A stretch of 64,000 nucleotides of DNA from positions 124,001 through 188,000 of the forward strand of contig BGZK01000004.1 in assembly GCA_005406025.1 (NCBI GenBank). The letters run 5' to 3'. This stretch comes from Eumeta japonica (taxonomy: Eukaryota; Arthropoda; Insecta; Lepidoptera; Psychidae). The position numbers were made by a program, and so were the translations under genes. Positions 1 through 10,765 of this stretch are shown here, one piece after another. The first letter of the stretch is position 1; each line of letters starts with the position of its first letter. The notes below the pieces were generated by a model. That model searched no databases. It saw only the letters and a program-made list of their open reading frames with translations, and was not told where the DNA came from.

Positions 1-1437
1 CGATACCTTCATAGTATATCATCAGAAAAAATATAAGGATTGAAATCGGCAAAGTAACTTTGCTGAGGTAACAAATGTACCTTTATCCTTTATCAAAAGG
101 TCCTTTGTTGCACAATCTAAGGAAATATTGTTATAGGCACAAAGTACATTCGCTACCACAATTAAGGATAGTAAATTCAGAGGCAATGTACATTTGAACT
201 TAACAAAAAACTTTGTTATGGTTATAAAGGTACAATCTATTAATGCGGTAGGAACAATGTGACATTGTTACTGCAGCGAAATTAAGACCATTTACTTAGT
301 CTGTGTGACAATTCAATATTGCCATTACAGAAAAGTTTACAACTACTGCTAGGTTCATTCACAAAACAAAATTGACAACAAAAGTCTTGCGCTAGAGGCT
401 ATGTACTATAAGCGACTCGCTATTTAGAAAGTTTTATTGCCATCGTGGCAATAATTTTTTCTCGGTATAAATGGATATTTGGTTACAGTGCCACTAGAGA
501 TTTGTAAAATGATTAATTCGGAACGGTAAATTACTATTTGTCTGCCAGAAGTTTTTGAAGAAAAAAGGAGGACAACCGACAACGCAGAATCATTCTTCAC
601 CATGACAATGCTAACTGTCGCGCGTAGGCCGACAACTCGATTTTTGGAAGGTCAAAAGATCGAATCGAATGGACGGGTCATCCCCCGCACAATTCTGATT
701 CGGCACCCAAAGATTTCTATTTATTCCAAAGCATGAAGAACAAATTACGTGGCCAACGTTTATCGAACCGCGAAGCGGCCGTTGATGCGCTCAAAATGCA
801 TGTTTTGGAGAAAACTCAATCAGAATAGAAAAAGTGCTTTAAAAATTGGTTTCACCGTACTCAAAAGTGCATCAATCATCATAGCGCACATTTTGAAAAA
901 CAATAAATCCATATAAAATTATAGTTGTTTGTTTCTTTTTAATATTCCGAACACATAAATAGCAGCCCTCGTTATAATGCTCTTTATAAACTCGTATAAA
1001 GGTAAATCTTGCGTATCGACAGGGACTCTACACTGATAACAAATTACAGCTATGATGGCAATAAAACGTTGCCACTATCGAGCCGTTTACAGCACCAGCC
1101 TCTAGCGCTAGGTTTTTATTGTCAATTTTTGTTTTGTCAATGTACCGGTTGTTGTAGACCATGCTAAAGTAGCAGTATTGAGTTGCCACACAGACTAAAT
1201 AATTGATTTTAATTTCGCTTTAGTAACAACGTCACATTGTTCCTATCATAATAATAGATTGTATCTTTGTAACCACGACAAAGTTTTTTTGGTATTAGAT
1301 CAAATGTTATCTCTGTATTTACTTTACTTAGATCTAGTAGCGAATGTACTTTGTGCCTATAGCAATACTTCAGAATAGTTACTTTGCCGATCTTAATCCT
1401 TATATTTTCTTGATGGAATACAATGAAGGTATTGATA
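1..1437. mobile_element. Foldback-like element with ~450 bp inverted arms
   Basis: The first ~470 bases reappear in reverse complement at about 1005-1437. Both arms begin with a CAATACCTTCAT-like terminus, followed by AAAATATAAGGATT, GGCAAAGTAACT, GGCACAAAGTACATTCGCTA, GGAACAATGTGAC, AGTCTGTGTG and GCGCTAGAGGCT in the same order. The arms are imperfect, with many substitutions and indels, so the element is old. The left terminus coincides with the window edge, so the true end may lie outside. The central ~430 bp is the tail of a mariner transposase, which may have inserted into the loop. No transposase for the arms is visible, so the class (foldback or long-TIR non-autonomous DNA transposon) is inference. 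Confidence 0.75.
525..955 (+). pseudogene. mariner transposase, C-terminal remnant
   Basis: Translation in shifting frames gives mariner-type blocks in order: LPEVFEE, then TTRFLEGQKIE, then SAPKDFYLF (the catalytic-region PDLAPxDxxLF block, degenerate), then MKNKLRGQR, EAAVDALKMHVLE, and finally KCFKNWF and QKCINHH before HFEKQ and a stop near 902. The N-terminal DNA-binding half and the first two catalytic aspartates are absent, and the preserved blocks need at least two frame changes plus one stop, so it is non-functional. The AT-rich sequence after the stop resembles a mariner 3' UTR. It lies between the two arms of the surrounding inverted-repeat element and probably inserted there. Confidence 0.85.
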
Positions 1438-1496
1438 CCTCGCAGGTTGCTCGTATTATTTTAGGACCACTATAGAGGTGCAAGTTAGCCTGTAAG

Positions 1497-1560
1497 AAAC
1501 ATCAATACCTTAATAGTACATCATCTAGAAAATATAAAAATTTAGACAATCATGGCAAAC
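1497..1560 (+). repeat. Solo terminus of the 1-1437 element family
   Basis: ATCAATACCTTAATAGTACATC followed by AGAAAATATAAAAATTTAGA closely resembles the first 60 bases of the window and the inverted end at 1380-1437. Similarity fades after about 1560. It is either a truncated second copy or a partial duplication next to the main element. Confidence 0.5.
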
Positions 1561-2790
1561 TTTATAAAAATATACGCCAAAAACATAAAAGTCCGGAGAA
1601 TTATAGACTAAGGCGTAAGTACATAATTAAGTTACCAGTCTCCAAATTGTTTACAAGAGTTTTTGCGATTTTATAATAGTAGACAGATTACATAAATCAC
1701 TAGTACACTGACTGAAAGAAAGTAAATCACTAGGCTAAAATCATATTACGAAATACTACGGGTACTTTTATACATTTATTGAACTTCTGCATAAAAGAAA
1801 AAAAAGATTGAGTTAAGAAATAAATTAGGATAAAAAGCGTAATTTAAATTTTTGCCTGGTTTGTAATATATACTATATATATACCTTGCAGTCAAAGTAA
1901 AGAAAATGTATTAATTGTTTAGAATTTCACTCATGTATATGTTTACAGTTATAACTGGTACATGAATAATTAATAGCTTGCCTGAAATTGAAAAATAAAA
2001 AAAAATCGTAGCAAATTTTGTAAATTTAACATCAATTTTTTTAATGTCAAAGTACTCATTAATTAATTAATTAATTATGCTATATAATATTAATGACTAA
2101 TAATGGATATTAAAAATGGATCACATTAAAATGAAAGAAATTGTTTATTTTATAAAGTATAAAAATTTTGAGACATGTAAAGAAATTAATAACGATTTGA
2201 GATAAAAAATGAACATGAGTTAATGCATCCGGGAATGTATAATAATAGAAGGAAAAAATTATAAATGCTCGCATTCAGATCTTTAAACCCTTATGCTTAC
2301 AGACATCTATAATATTGATACATGAATATATGCATATTATTTTAGTAACTTGTATAGAAATTGCATTTTAAGAAGTGTATATTTTCTCAAGGTCGAAGTA
2401 TTGACCGAGTTCGCATAATAATTCATTTTTGGAAATTCATTCACTAGATGCGCTTAGGCATAATAAATATTTTTATCTCATCAACGAGAAATATGCAGAT
2501 AAAAGGTTATTGGTGGTAGCGATGCTTGTAGTGATTGAAATGAAGTGTTAAATGCATTTGATAAAGGAAGTGTTAAGTTCACCTGAATAAAAGTATACAG
2601 CCAAGATTTATTTTTTATTTAAGGTAAAAACACCTCATTAACCTGTGTTTATATTAACTTTTATCATTATAAAAAACAAACACAAAATTTGAAAAATATA
2701 ACATAGCATATCTTTTAAACACTAGTACTTTAAAAATGTTACAATACCACCTATAGTCGTTGCTTCGACAAAACCAGTAACATCCTTATT
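1561..2790. other. AT-rich stretch, no gene seen
   Basis: Very AT-rich sequence with short A/T runs and a small TTAA/ATTA repeat near 2058-2078. I see no open frame of interest, splice structure or recognisable element. Confidence 0.5.
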
Positions 2791-2899
2791 TAATATTTAA
2801 ACACTTTGAATAAGAAAAAATAGGAACGCTTTCGAGCACAATAGATGTTCACGGGCAAATGAGATCACGGTCGCGCCTGCGCCTAGCCTGCCACCCACG

Positions 2900-3200
2900 T
2901 ACATTGTCATTTTTAAAAAAATTATGTTGTCAAATTTCGTTTTCCTTGACATAACATTGTTGTAAGAACAAACCATACAATGATATGCTGACAAAGTGAC
3001 GTTGTCGCTTCATGCAATCATTGTAATAATTGTCACAAAAGTCATTTCCTGTGGCTGCTAAGACAATAAAACATTTGACAATAAAAGGTTTGTTGCGGGC
3101 AGAAAAGTCGTTCTGGTGCGCAAGCAAAGTACATCGCTACATTAACAATAAAATGTTGACTGAATTTTTTCTCGGTGTAGAAGAATTTGTACGAATTTCA
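2900..3200 (+). repeat. Degenerate relative of the 1-1437 element arms
   Basis: Several short blocks recur in similar order: an AACATTGTTGT/ACAATG section, CAAAGTACATCGCTAC (compare CAAAGTACATTCGCTACC near 150), AACAATAAAATGTTG, and TTTTTTCTCGGTGTA (compare TTTTTTCTCGGTATA near 457). The spacing is shorter than in the main element. Open frames here are short and unlike any protein I know. I infer an internally deleted family member. Confidence 0.4.
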
Positions 3201-3234
3201 GCGAAATCGGTTCAACTATATAGATCCTTAATAA

Positions 3235-3660
3235 TACTCACAGAACCCTAAAAAATGTACTGAACATCCTATTATTGTCTTTCACTTATCTCCAGAGAAA
3301 TTTTTATTAAAATCGGGTTAATTTAAGGGATTCTTATTATTCTCATATTAACTTTCAATTATTTCTATAGCATTTTTTATTAAAATCGGCTTAATTAATG
3401 GATTCTTAGAAATTCTCACAAATTCTAAAAATATATTGAATATCCTTTCATAAGTTTTCAATTGTCTACATTCCAAATTTTATTAAAATATGATACATTA
3501 TAAGGGTACTCGGTGACTTTCACGGAACCCTAAAAACATATCGGATATCCTTTTATTGTCTTTAAATTATCCATATAAAATTTTTATTAAATTTGCTTTA
3601 TTGCAGGGGTTTTAGTAAATTCTCATGGATGCAAAAATAAATATACCGATTATCCTTTTT
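3235..3660 (+). repeat. Decayed ~100 bp tandem repeats ending in GAACCCTAAAAA-type motif
   Basis: Four diverged units follow each other. Each contains a TTTTTATTAAAATCGG-like core, a GGGATTCTTA/AATTCTCA segment, a (C)GGAACCCTAAAAA-like motif (3239, 3424, 3525) and ATATCCTTTTATTGTCTTT. Spacing is roughly 90-110 bp with indels. The CGGAACCCTAAAAA motif is also one terminus of interspersed family A, so the array may have grown from such an end. Confidence 0.55.
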
Positions 3661-3714
3661 TGACTTAAAAATATATCCATACTATTCTTTAGCAGCTTTG
3701 AACCTAAGACTTGC

Positions 3715-4265
3715 GGAGGTGGAGCTCTAGTGCAAAATTGGAGATGTCCAGGGCCGGAAATGGCCGGCAACAGTGACGCTACGGTGGCCACTTGACTGCG
3801 GATCTACGCCTCTGCTTTGAAATTAGCGGGAGCAGATAGAGCGGGCCTGGAGATCAAGAAGCCGAAGAACGGCCCTGTGCTTGCTATTTATCCCGTTGCT
3901 AAGCTGGAAGAAACAATTAAGACAGCGATAGACACGAAAATAATTCGGGTCGGAGGCGCTGGGAGAGTCACTATGTGCTCTCGAAACGAATGTACGAGCC
4001 TGTGCGCCACTAGGAGAATGGCGTAGACTTGAACGCTTTTGAAAGAATTATACAGTTAAGAGTCGGCAACATTCAGTGGGGCGCCACCACTGCACGGGTG
4101 GCTCGGTCCTTCAATAATGTGGTCGAGTGTACGGCAAGAAACTGTTTAGGGGAAAGAAAGTGGAGATCTTGCTATAGGTATGAAAAATTTGAGAGTGATG
4201 ACAGCATGAAAGAAGAAGACATGGCAGAGAAGGAAATTGCGAGGACCGTGAGTCCACCGTAAGAG
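3715..4265 (+). pseudogene. Upstream part of an R1-like LINE remnant
   Basis: Base composition jumps from AT-rich to ~50% GC, typical of LINE coding sequence here. Open segments include one at 3817-4026 (AGLEIKKPKNGPVLAIYPV) and one at 4029-4262. The first resembles a LINE ORF1 gag-like segment, the second possibly the ORF1/ORF2 junction; neither matches well enough to name. They share orientation with the reverse transcriptase remnant that follows and are probably the same element. A DNA-binding host gene is an unlikely alternative, as nothing extends the frames. Confidence 0.4.
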
Positions 4266-4439
4266 CAGAATTTCAGATGACCAAGTCAAAATACCGAAGG
4301 AAGATGTACGAAATCCATCTTTTTTCGCCTTCCCAAGCCTAAAATAGCGGAAAGTGGTAACGATAAACCCTGAAGACTTTTCTATAGGGCCGTTTCAGGT
4401 TGATGCACGACCCCACGCAATATTATTAACGGGTTAGCC

Positions 4440-5440
4440 TTGGTTGACAGTTTTTCAACGGACACTTATAAATCTATGATTGGTATGGTTCGAGTTTTGT
4501 GCCTGGATGATGATCCTGAATGCGACACGGCTTACTATAGGTCAGTTAGAGTGACGTCGGCAATACTGTCTTCTGGTAAGGATGCGATACCTATGAGTAG
4601 TGGAGAGCTGAGGAGAATAGTCTGGTCTTTGTCCAATACCGCCCTGGATAATTCGTACTCGAATAGTTAAGCACGTATTTGTTAAGGTATATGAAAAGAG
4701 CGTGCAAAAGGGGGTACTTCCAAAAATATGGAAGAGTGATCGCCTTCTTGTTATTCTCAAAAGGAATGACTATGCAGACCCGAAGGTTTATTAACCGATT
4801 ACCTTGCTCCCGGTCTTGGGCAAGATACTTGAGAGGGTTCCACTGAGATTGGCGACACAAATGACTAGAAATCTTAGAGTACACCAGCATGAATTTCTGA
4901 CATGAACATCGACGGCCACCGCGCTCGACAGAATGCCAGGAGTGGCGAGGTGATCCGGTGCTAAATACGTACAGCTGATCTTTCTTAACATCTAAGATGC
5001 ATTTGATAATACGAGGTGGCTCTTGCTCATGACTAAGGTTAATCGGGGTAGTTTCCCGTCTAACCTGTACAGATTACTGACCGACTACTTTGATGACCGT
5101 AGGGTAACGCTCTTCCTGAGCTCAGAAATTGTGTGGAAGAAGTCGACAATGGAACGCTCTCAGGGTTTTGTCCTGGGCTCCACCTTTTAGAACATACTTC
5201 TGGATGACTTGCTGCGATTCCCATTCCCGACCTGTGTAAAAACCATAGCACCATTTCGTATCGAAATCCAAAGTCAGTCCAAGGTGGCTTTAGACATCGG
5301 CAACGAAATATTGAGCGGAATAGATGTGCTACAGGTGGATCTAGTTTGTTATACGGATCTCGTGGGTACGCGCCCGAAGTTCCGAAGGTTGGTAGAATAC
5401 GTGCTTGCCTGGTACAGATTGCGTAGCAGTATTCTTATAT
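4440..5440 (+). pseudogene. R1-clade LINE reverse transcriptase remnant
   Basis: The pre-RT linker is readable (LCLDDDPECDTAYYRSVR, then SSGELRRIVWSLSNTA), followed by RT block 1-2 with PITLLPVLGKILERV near 4797, block A as DAFDNTRW near 4999, then NLYRLLTDYFDDRRV and a degraded block B (RSQGFVLGSTF, stop, NILLDDLLRFPFP) to about 5225. The YADD catalytic block is not found. Several in-frame stops (near 4791 and 5188) and frame changes show it is dead. The linker and the FPFP stretch after block B are the reasons for calling the R1 clade. It would have copied element RNA by target-primed reverse transcription. Confidence 0.85.
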
Positions 5441-5514
5441 CCATTTTTTGTGATTTGGTAATGAAAACGATAAGATAACATGATAAACTCTCATAACCTT
5501 TAAAAAAATATATA

Positions 5515-6475
5515 AAATATTGTAGTTTGATGTGAAATCTTGAAAGTGCGTTTGCGTGGATGTGAGATCTGATAAATGCAGTAACTCTGCTTGCGTTTTT
5601 TCTGGAGCGCGAGTTTTATGTGCGGCGTGAGGTCCCATCGGCGACTTGTCTGTGCCGGAAGGCGTGTGGTCACCGCACTGTATGCGGCTTGTACTTTTTC
5701 AGTGAGGCGTTGGGCAGCCAGGTCGACTACCTCTGGGCAGGAGAAGGACTTACCGATGTGAAGCTCCTCTAGCGCGCTCTTAAACGCGCTCCAGGCGGTG
5801 CGATGAGTTGGTGGGCGAGCGGGAGTCATGTGGGTTGTGGTACCAAGCGTGATCAGTAATAGGAGTTGCTGCGTGTCCATGTCATATAGCACCTCCACGT
5901 GGATCGAGTATGAGAGCTGATGGCAGAGCACGACATCCAACACGTCGGCTCTGAATCGGAGATCAGTCTGGATATGCGAGGGCGTGTCTGGTTCAATGAT
6001 CTTGTACCCGTGCTGTTCGGAGTCTTGCAACAATTATCGGCCAGCCGGCGATGACTCTCGACACCCAGGCGGCATGCTTAGCGTTAAGGTCACCCGCCAG
6101 GATAGTCGGAATGCTGTCATCGAAGATCGTGTGGATGTCGGAGGAACAGAAGTGGGAACCGGGGGATAGGACGCAAACAGGTGTAATTCCGCTCCGGCCA
6201 CGCCCACCCTTATTTCTAGGACCTGGTATCGGTGAAGTCCGGCTGCTCCAATCCTCCGTGAATGATGTCTCTCCGTACTAGCACCGCAGTGCTCCGGAAA
6301 GCGATCCCACGGGGCGATACCTCGTCATTGCGGTATACAAATAAGTTGGGCAGCCGCACGCATGAGCGCCACATGCGCTTGGTACACCGATTCGCGGTCG
6401 TACCGTGACGACCGTTGCTGGTCTCGGCCTCTGATTAATCCTCCCCGCCAAGGCACAATTTTGTATACAACTCAT
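5515..6475 (-). pseudogene. Jockey-like LINE APE endonuclease remnant
   Basis: Read on the minus strand from 6475 downwards, shifting frames give endonuclease blocks: PSACGAHACGCPTYLY, an ASY-like PGSHF segment, then DDSIPTILAGDLNAKHAAW near 6060-6110 (the apurinic-endonuclease GDFNAKH motif), and then EPDTPSHIQTDLRFRADVLDVVL. A segment equivalent to the final SDHxP motif is degraded. A downstream linker (RPPTHRTAWSAFKSALEE, then AAQRLTEKVQAAYSAVTT) runs to ~5570. This order and the PDTPTH-like block are typical of jockey-clade elements. At least three frame breaks are needed, so it is inactive. No RT domain follows; the copy is truncated near 5515 against the opposite-strand R1 remnant. Confidence 0.85.
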
Positions 6476-6479
6476 ATGC

Positions 6480-7520
6480 GCATCACAATGGTTTCGTATT
6501 TATAATTAAAATACGATACAACACAAGTAAAACAAGAAATATTCCAAAAAACACGATAAATATACAAAAACATACAATTCATATAATTCCTTACAACTAA
6601 TCCCTACCCAGGTAATAAAAATACAATTATTCGGATTATTTAATTAAAACACATAATTCAATAAAACACAAAAGAATTCTTAACCCAGTACGTTTTATAA
6701 AATGAAATAATACATTGATTTACAAATTATCGCTGAGAGCGCAGCTGTCTGTAACACTTAACCTTAATATATGTATTTTGGGATTTATTTTAATACAGAT
6801 TCCTTTCATAAAAAATATATTTTCAGATCAGCAACAGAAACTTCATTGGATATCTTAATGAATACCTAGAATAAGTATATACATTAATGCTACATATTAT
6901 ACCTTTACCAAATAAGATGTTTAAATAAAAAAAATAATAATAGAAAACAATGGATACGTGTAATAAGCGTTACTCTTTTAGTAACTTTTGCAAAATCGCT
7001 ATTTGACGTTTGTCACACGTCAAATAAGCGATAGCGATAAACGTCAGGACAAAAATGCGGTGTGTTACCAATGTTCGGTATAACTAGAAGCTAAGCGTAT
7101 ATACGTTTCCGCTAAGTCGCAACTGAAACGTGGGCGTATAACGCCGCGGACAAACTAGTGTGTTGTTACCAATTTGACATTCCTGTCAAACAGCAGCACC
7201 GAAATAAAACGGATAAACTTAGCATATTAGACTCGCTGTACGGCTAACTATATCACTACATTCATCACTTCATAATAAAAATAAATATTAATTGAGAGAA
7301 ACCTTGGTTGTCTCTGTTTGGAAACCTAAATCCCGATTTTTCATACCTACCGCTCCGCATTCTGAGCCCAGGAATATTATACTTATGACAGGAGTTGATG
7401 TCTTAATTTCCGATGGTCTCCGTGCTGGTGATTAAGGTTTTGTTTTATTAATTCTTAGTTACATTTTTTGGTCAATCCAATCTCACCAAGGAAGAATGTA
7501 GTCATAAATAAATAAAACTA
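6480..7520. other. AT-rich stretch with one small hairpin
   Basis: No coding signal. An imperfect stem is seen at 6995-7032, with ATCGCTATTTGACGT pairing with ACGTCAAATAAGCGAT around a 7-base loop. GCGATAGCG and further AAACGTC motifs lie just beyond, which could be the centre of a small MITE, but I cannot define its ends. Confidence 0.4.
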
Positions 7521-8295
7521 GCCAAGAACATGTCGCACCTATTCACTGTAGGGTTGCGAAGCCGTTATACAACGTTGTACTACAAAGAAATGCACCATAG
7601 ATTAAAAAACCTACGCTGTTACACTTTTTTCCATGTTTGCCACACAGAATAGGTATCAGTTGCTATTACTTAGTCGCCTGTGACTAGATAAACAAGTGGC
7701 TATGTCGAATATTACTATGAAACCAGTATAAATTAAAGTGCACCAGCAAAAGAATGCATCTTCGTGGCATGTACATCCTTTTGTCGAGAAGCATAGTTTT
7801 TCGGAAATAACTCAAAAACGGTACATGCGATGATCTTCAAAACAACTTTCATTGAAAGTATTTATCAAGCGTTATCTTTGTTATTTTTTTATATTTTTTG
7901 AAATTACTGTTCAAAAAATGGAAGGGGGACACAATTTCTGCTACTTCCGGAACGATTATTTCCAAAAATATTTAATTAATCAAAAATTATTGCTGAGAAG
8001 CGCTTAAGGTTTTTTCCAAAGAACTGACAAAATATGTGACAAACATTGATGTTTGCTGAAAAAAATTTTTTTCAGCCTCTGTTACATGTACGGAGTGCTC
8101 CTCAAAAAATATTTATTTTTGTTATTTAACTACCAAACTAAGTAGCGGCTTATACAAGACACTTATGCTCCGGATTTCATCAATAAACAACTTGTAGTTT
8201 TTGAGTAAAATGCCTGTAAGATACGGACGTACGGACAGACATGACGAAACTATAAGGGTTCCGTTTTTATAATTTTGGTTCGGAACCCTAAAAAG
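7521..8295 (-). mobile_element. Interspersed family A, copy 1 (HINE-like, non-coding)
   Basis: Begins GCCAAGAACATGTC, then GTAGGGTTGCGAAGCC, and ends with a CGGACGTACGGACAGAC microsatellite, AAGGGTTCCG and TTCGGAACCCTAAAAA. A second copy lies at 47915-48606 with clear similarity along most of its length. The near-terminal inverted motifs (AGGGTTCCG and CGGAACCCT) and the end near the hairpin match family B read in the opposite direction, so I orient this copy on the minus strand. The hairpin is degraded here. There is no coding capacity. Classification as a non-autonomous Helentron-like element is inference from architecture. Confidence 0.7.
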
Positions 8296-10479
8296 ATTAT
8301 ATGTTAAGATAGAGTTACTATAGATATTAGTCTTTATGTCACACACAATGTATTCAAAAACCTTTTAATTTTGTCTTAACCACATTTGTAATTCTGTGCA
8401 AGCGTTTGAACCTTGAAAAACATGATTTTAATTTCTAACTTGAGTAAATTTTTATCCGGGCAATTATCCGTAGCGCCTTTAAACTAGTTAATATCAGCAC
8501 AAAATAATTTCATTTGAGTAGTTTTTTATTTGATTTCTAATCTTGCAATTCGATTGAATATCACCCTTATGCAATGTCATCCATTATTTCTGTTCCACTA
8601 ACTACCTTCACTAAATTTAATAAAACCTTTAAGATTAAATCCTCTTTTAGTACTACACAAATGGACAGACTCACTTAATTTAGTATAGCTGATGTAATAT
8701 TGTGTATAATAAGTAAATTTTTCGACGAAACAAACTCAGATTTTTTAATTATTATGCATTGTTTTATTTGCTTTACCTGTTTCCGTATCAATCAGTACTC
8801 CTAAATATAATATGTATTGCTACAATAGCATCCGTAATAGCTTCTGCATTTAATGATTCCAGTTTTGATAATCTCAAGATTACGAAATACTTTTAAAGCC
8901 TTCCATACTCAAAAAAAAATTTAATTGCTTCTATCAAAATTGAGATTCTCATGATCAAGTATCTTGATTCTATACAAGCCTAAAAAGACCTTAGACACTT
9001 CAAATGATATGATTTTGATTGATTGTCATTATTCAATTGACTAGTCAACTATATTGCTCTTGTTATTATTAGTTAGGTAACTAAAGCAATTTAGATCTTA
9101 TTCAGTATGAATATGAAAAATGGCTACATCGACTAACTTATTTTAACAAATTCAATTAATGCTTGGTCAATATCAACAAGAAAATTATTATAATAACTAA
9201 CTCACTTTAAAAAATTCAACTAAGACCATGGATCAGCATTGAAATGATTATAGTAATTGATTCGCGTTTTGTAATGGTTAAGAAGGAACTTAGTATTATC
9301 TTAAAATTAAACCAATATGTCCGTAAAAAATTTTTTTACTGCAAAAGAAAACTCATAGACAATTCTTGGATTCCATGCCTTTCACGTTAGCCCGGTTCAA
9401 GAGCTAGTATCGGCCGTTGCCACGCGGTCACAAAGTAAGACACCGACGTTTTCATGTCTTCTAGGAGACACGGAACAATTGACTTTTGATTACTGTACCC
9501 ACGATCAAAACCGAGCATATTACCTTGCAACTCGAAAGGAACCCGATGACCTGCTTTGACCTCGAATTTCACCATAATAAAAGTGTTCAAATCGTATCAG
9601 GGATCGTCACTGGAAATGAGAACACCTATATTAATGTTGAGGTGTTACATTTTTTTCAGTCTACGTCAAATTTAGAATATGTACTAGTAGAAAACTTGTT
9701 TTATAATTATTACGTTGATAGTGACATCTATACATCATCGCTGGAGTGTTTGAGTCGCGGACTGAAATTTCTGACAAAGTTTAAAATAATAACAGGTAGA
9801 TGACGCTGTCACTGAATAAACCAAGAGCAGTTTAGTCCGGAGCTTACCTACACATTACATAAACCACTGAGGAATTTAAGGAGAAATAAATATTTGTAAA
9901 AAAAATTGAAAATATTATTTATTATAAAACTTAAAATATTGAAATGAAGAATAAAAAATATTTTTTTCAAATAAGTATCCTGGAATTTTTGAAACGCTTG
10001 GTAAAGCGATTCTACTCGTATATGCTCGATATTGTAGGATATTCCAGGAACGCAAACGTTAGCATCAAAACACACGTACGGTTACTGTACAAATTATTAT
10101 ACTTGATTTTGACTTTTTACCAGCTTTTTTATTCAAAAGCGATGGAGCAACGAGCTTTTTAAACGCGGATCTATAACGCTTAGGCCTATGCAGTAAAACC
10201 GAGCTGCAATGCGCCAAATTCTTACCTCAACAAATACGGCTCACTCGAAAATCCCATGGCGTTACGTGGCCGTCGGGTTTGTTCAAATACGTGGCATTCC
10301 GATATTAGTTATACTTAACTTTCGTAAGCGGGCATACTTCCAGTCACACAGCGGTTCTGACACGGCCGTCTCTATAATTAGTCTAATCTGTTCGTGAAAG
10401 ACATAAAATATAGCGGTTATGTCAATACAAAGGCCATTTATTGCGTGTAATCGCACGTTAATAGTCGTTTTTCGCGCGT
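8296..10479. other. Unassigned AT-rich stretch
   Basis: Mostly AT-rich with no recognised element. A 105-codon open frame at 9486-9803 (+) sits in a stretch of slightly higher GC (9370-9620) and matches nothing I know. It has no convincing splice sites or signal peptide and is probably chance or a worn element. Confidence 0.4.
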
Positions 10480-10765
10480 AAACGTCAAATGTCATCCGCC
10501 ATCTTGCCCTCTCCCATTGGCCGCACCGCGGGGTTGCACTCGCCCTCGTTCGCACGACCATAGACGTCCCTTTCCATCTCCGATGGCGCGGCGCGGAAAC
10601 GGGGCCGGGCGGTCCCGCTCCGGCGCGGGTCCGCATGCGGGCGGAGGCGGCGGCCCGCGGGGTTGCTTTTATTGATTTTCCGCGGAGTCTGCGACAGTCG
10701 CGCGGCGGGCCGGTGCCAGCGCGAAAAACGGACTGCCGTCCGCGCACCGCGATTTAGGTACACCT
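10480..10765 (-). promoter_or_regulatory. CpG-rich promoter-like block with CCAAT and YY1-type motifs
   Basis: GC content rises sharply above the surrounding ~33%, with dense CpG, unlike any repeat in the window. Near 10494-10526 the plus strand reads CCGCCATCTTG, then CCCATTGG. On the minus strand this is CCAATGGG followed shortly by CAAGATGGCGG, i.e. an NF-Y-like box upstream of a YY1/Pleiohomeotic-like site, an arrangement known from TATA-less promoters. If real, transcription would run leftwards. The long minus-strand frame across it (10283-10747) is Arg/Ala/Pro-rich and looks like a by-product of GC content. An unmethylated first exon or a GC-rich element remnant are alternatives. Confidence 0.4.

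Noticed and set aside
5500..6033. 177-codon minus-strand frame as a possible host gene
   Set aside because: The sequence is a recognisable jockey-like endonuclease linker and continues, frameshifted, into further LINE endonuclease motifs upstream.
9486..9803. 105-codon plus-strand frame
   Set aside because: No recognisable motif, no splice context and AT-driven composition in its second half; kept only as a remark in the stretch description.
10283..10747. 154-codon minus-strand frame, Arg/Pro/Ala-rich
   Set aside because: It follows the CpG-rich block, is open on overlapping frames too, and loses all protein-like texture where GC falls; best explained by composition.
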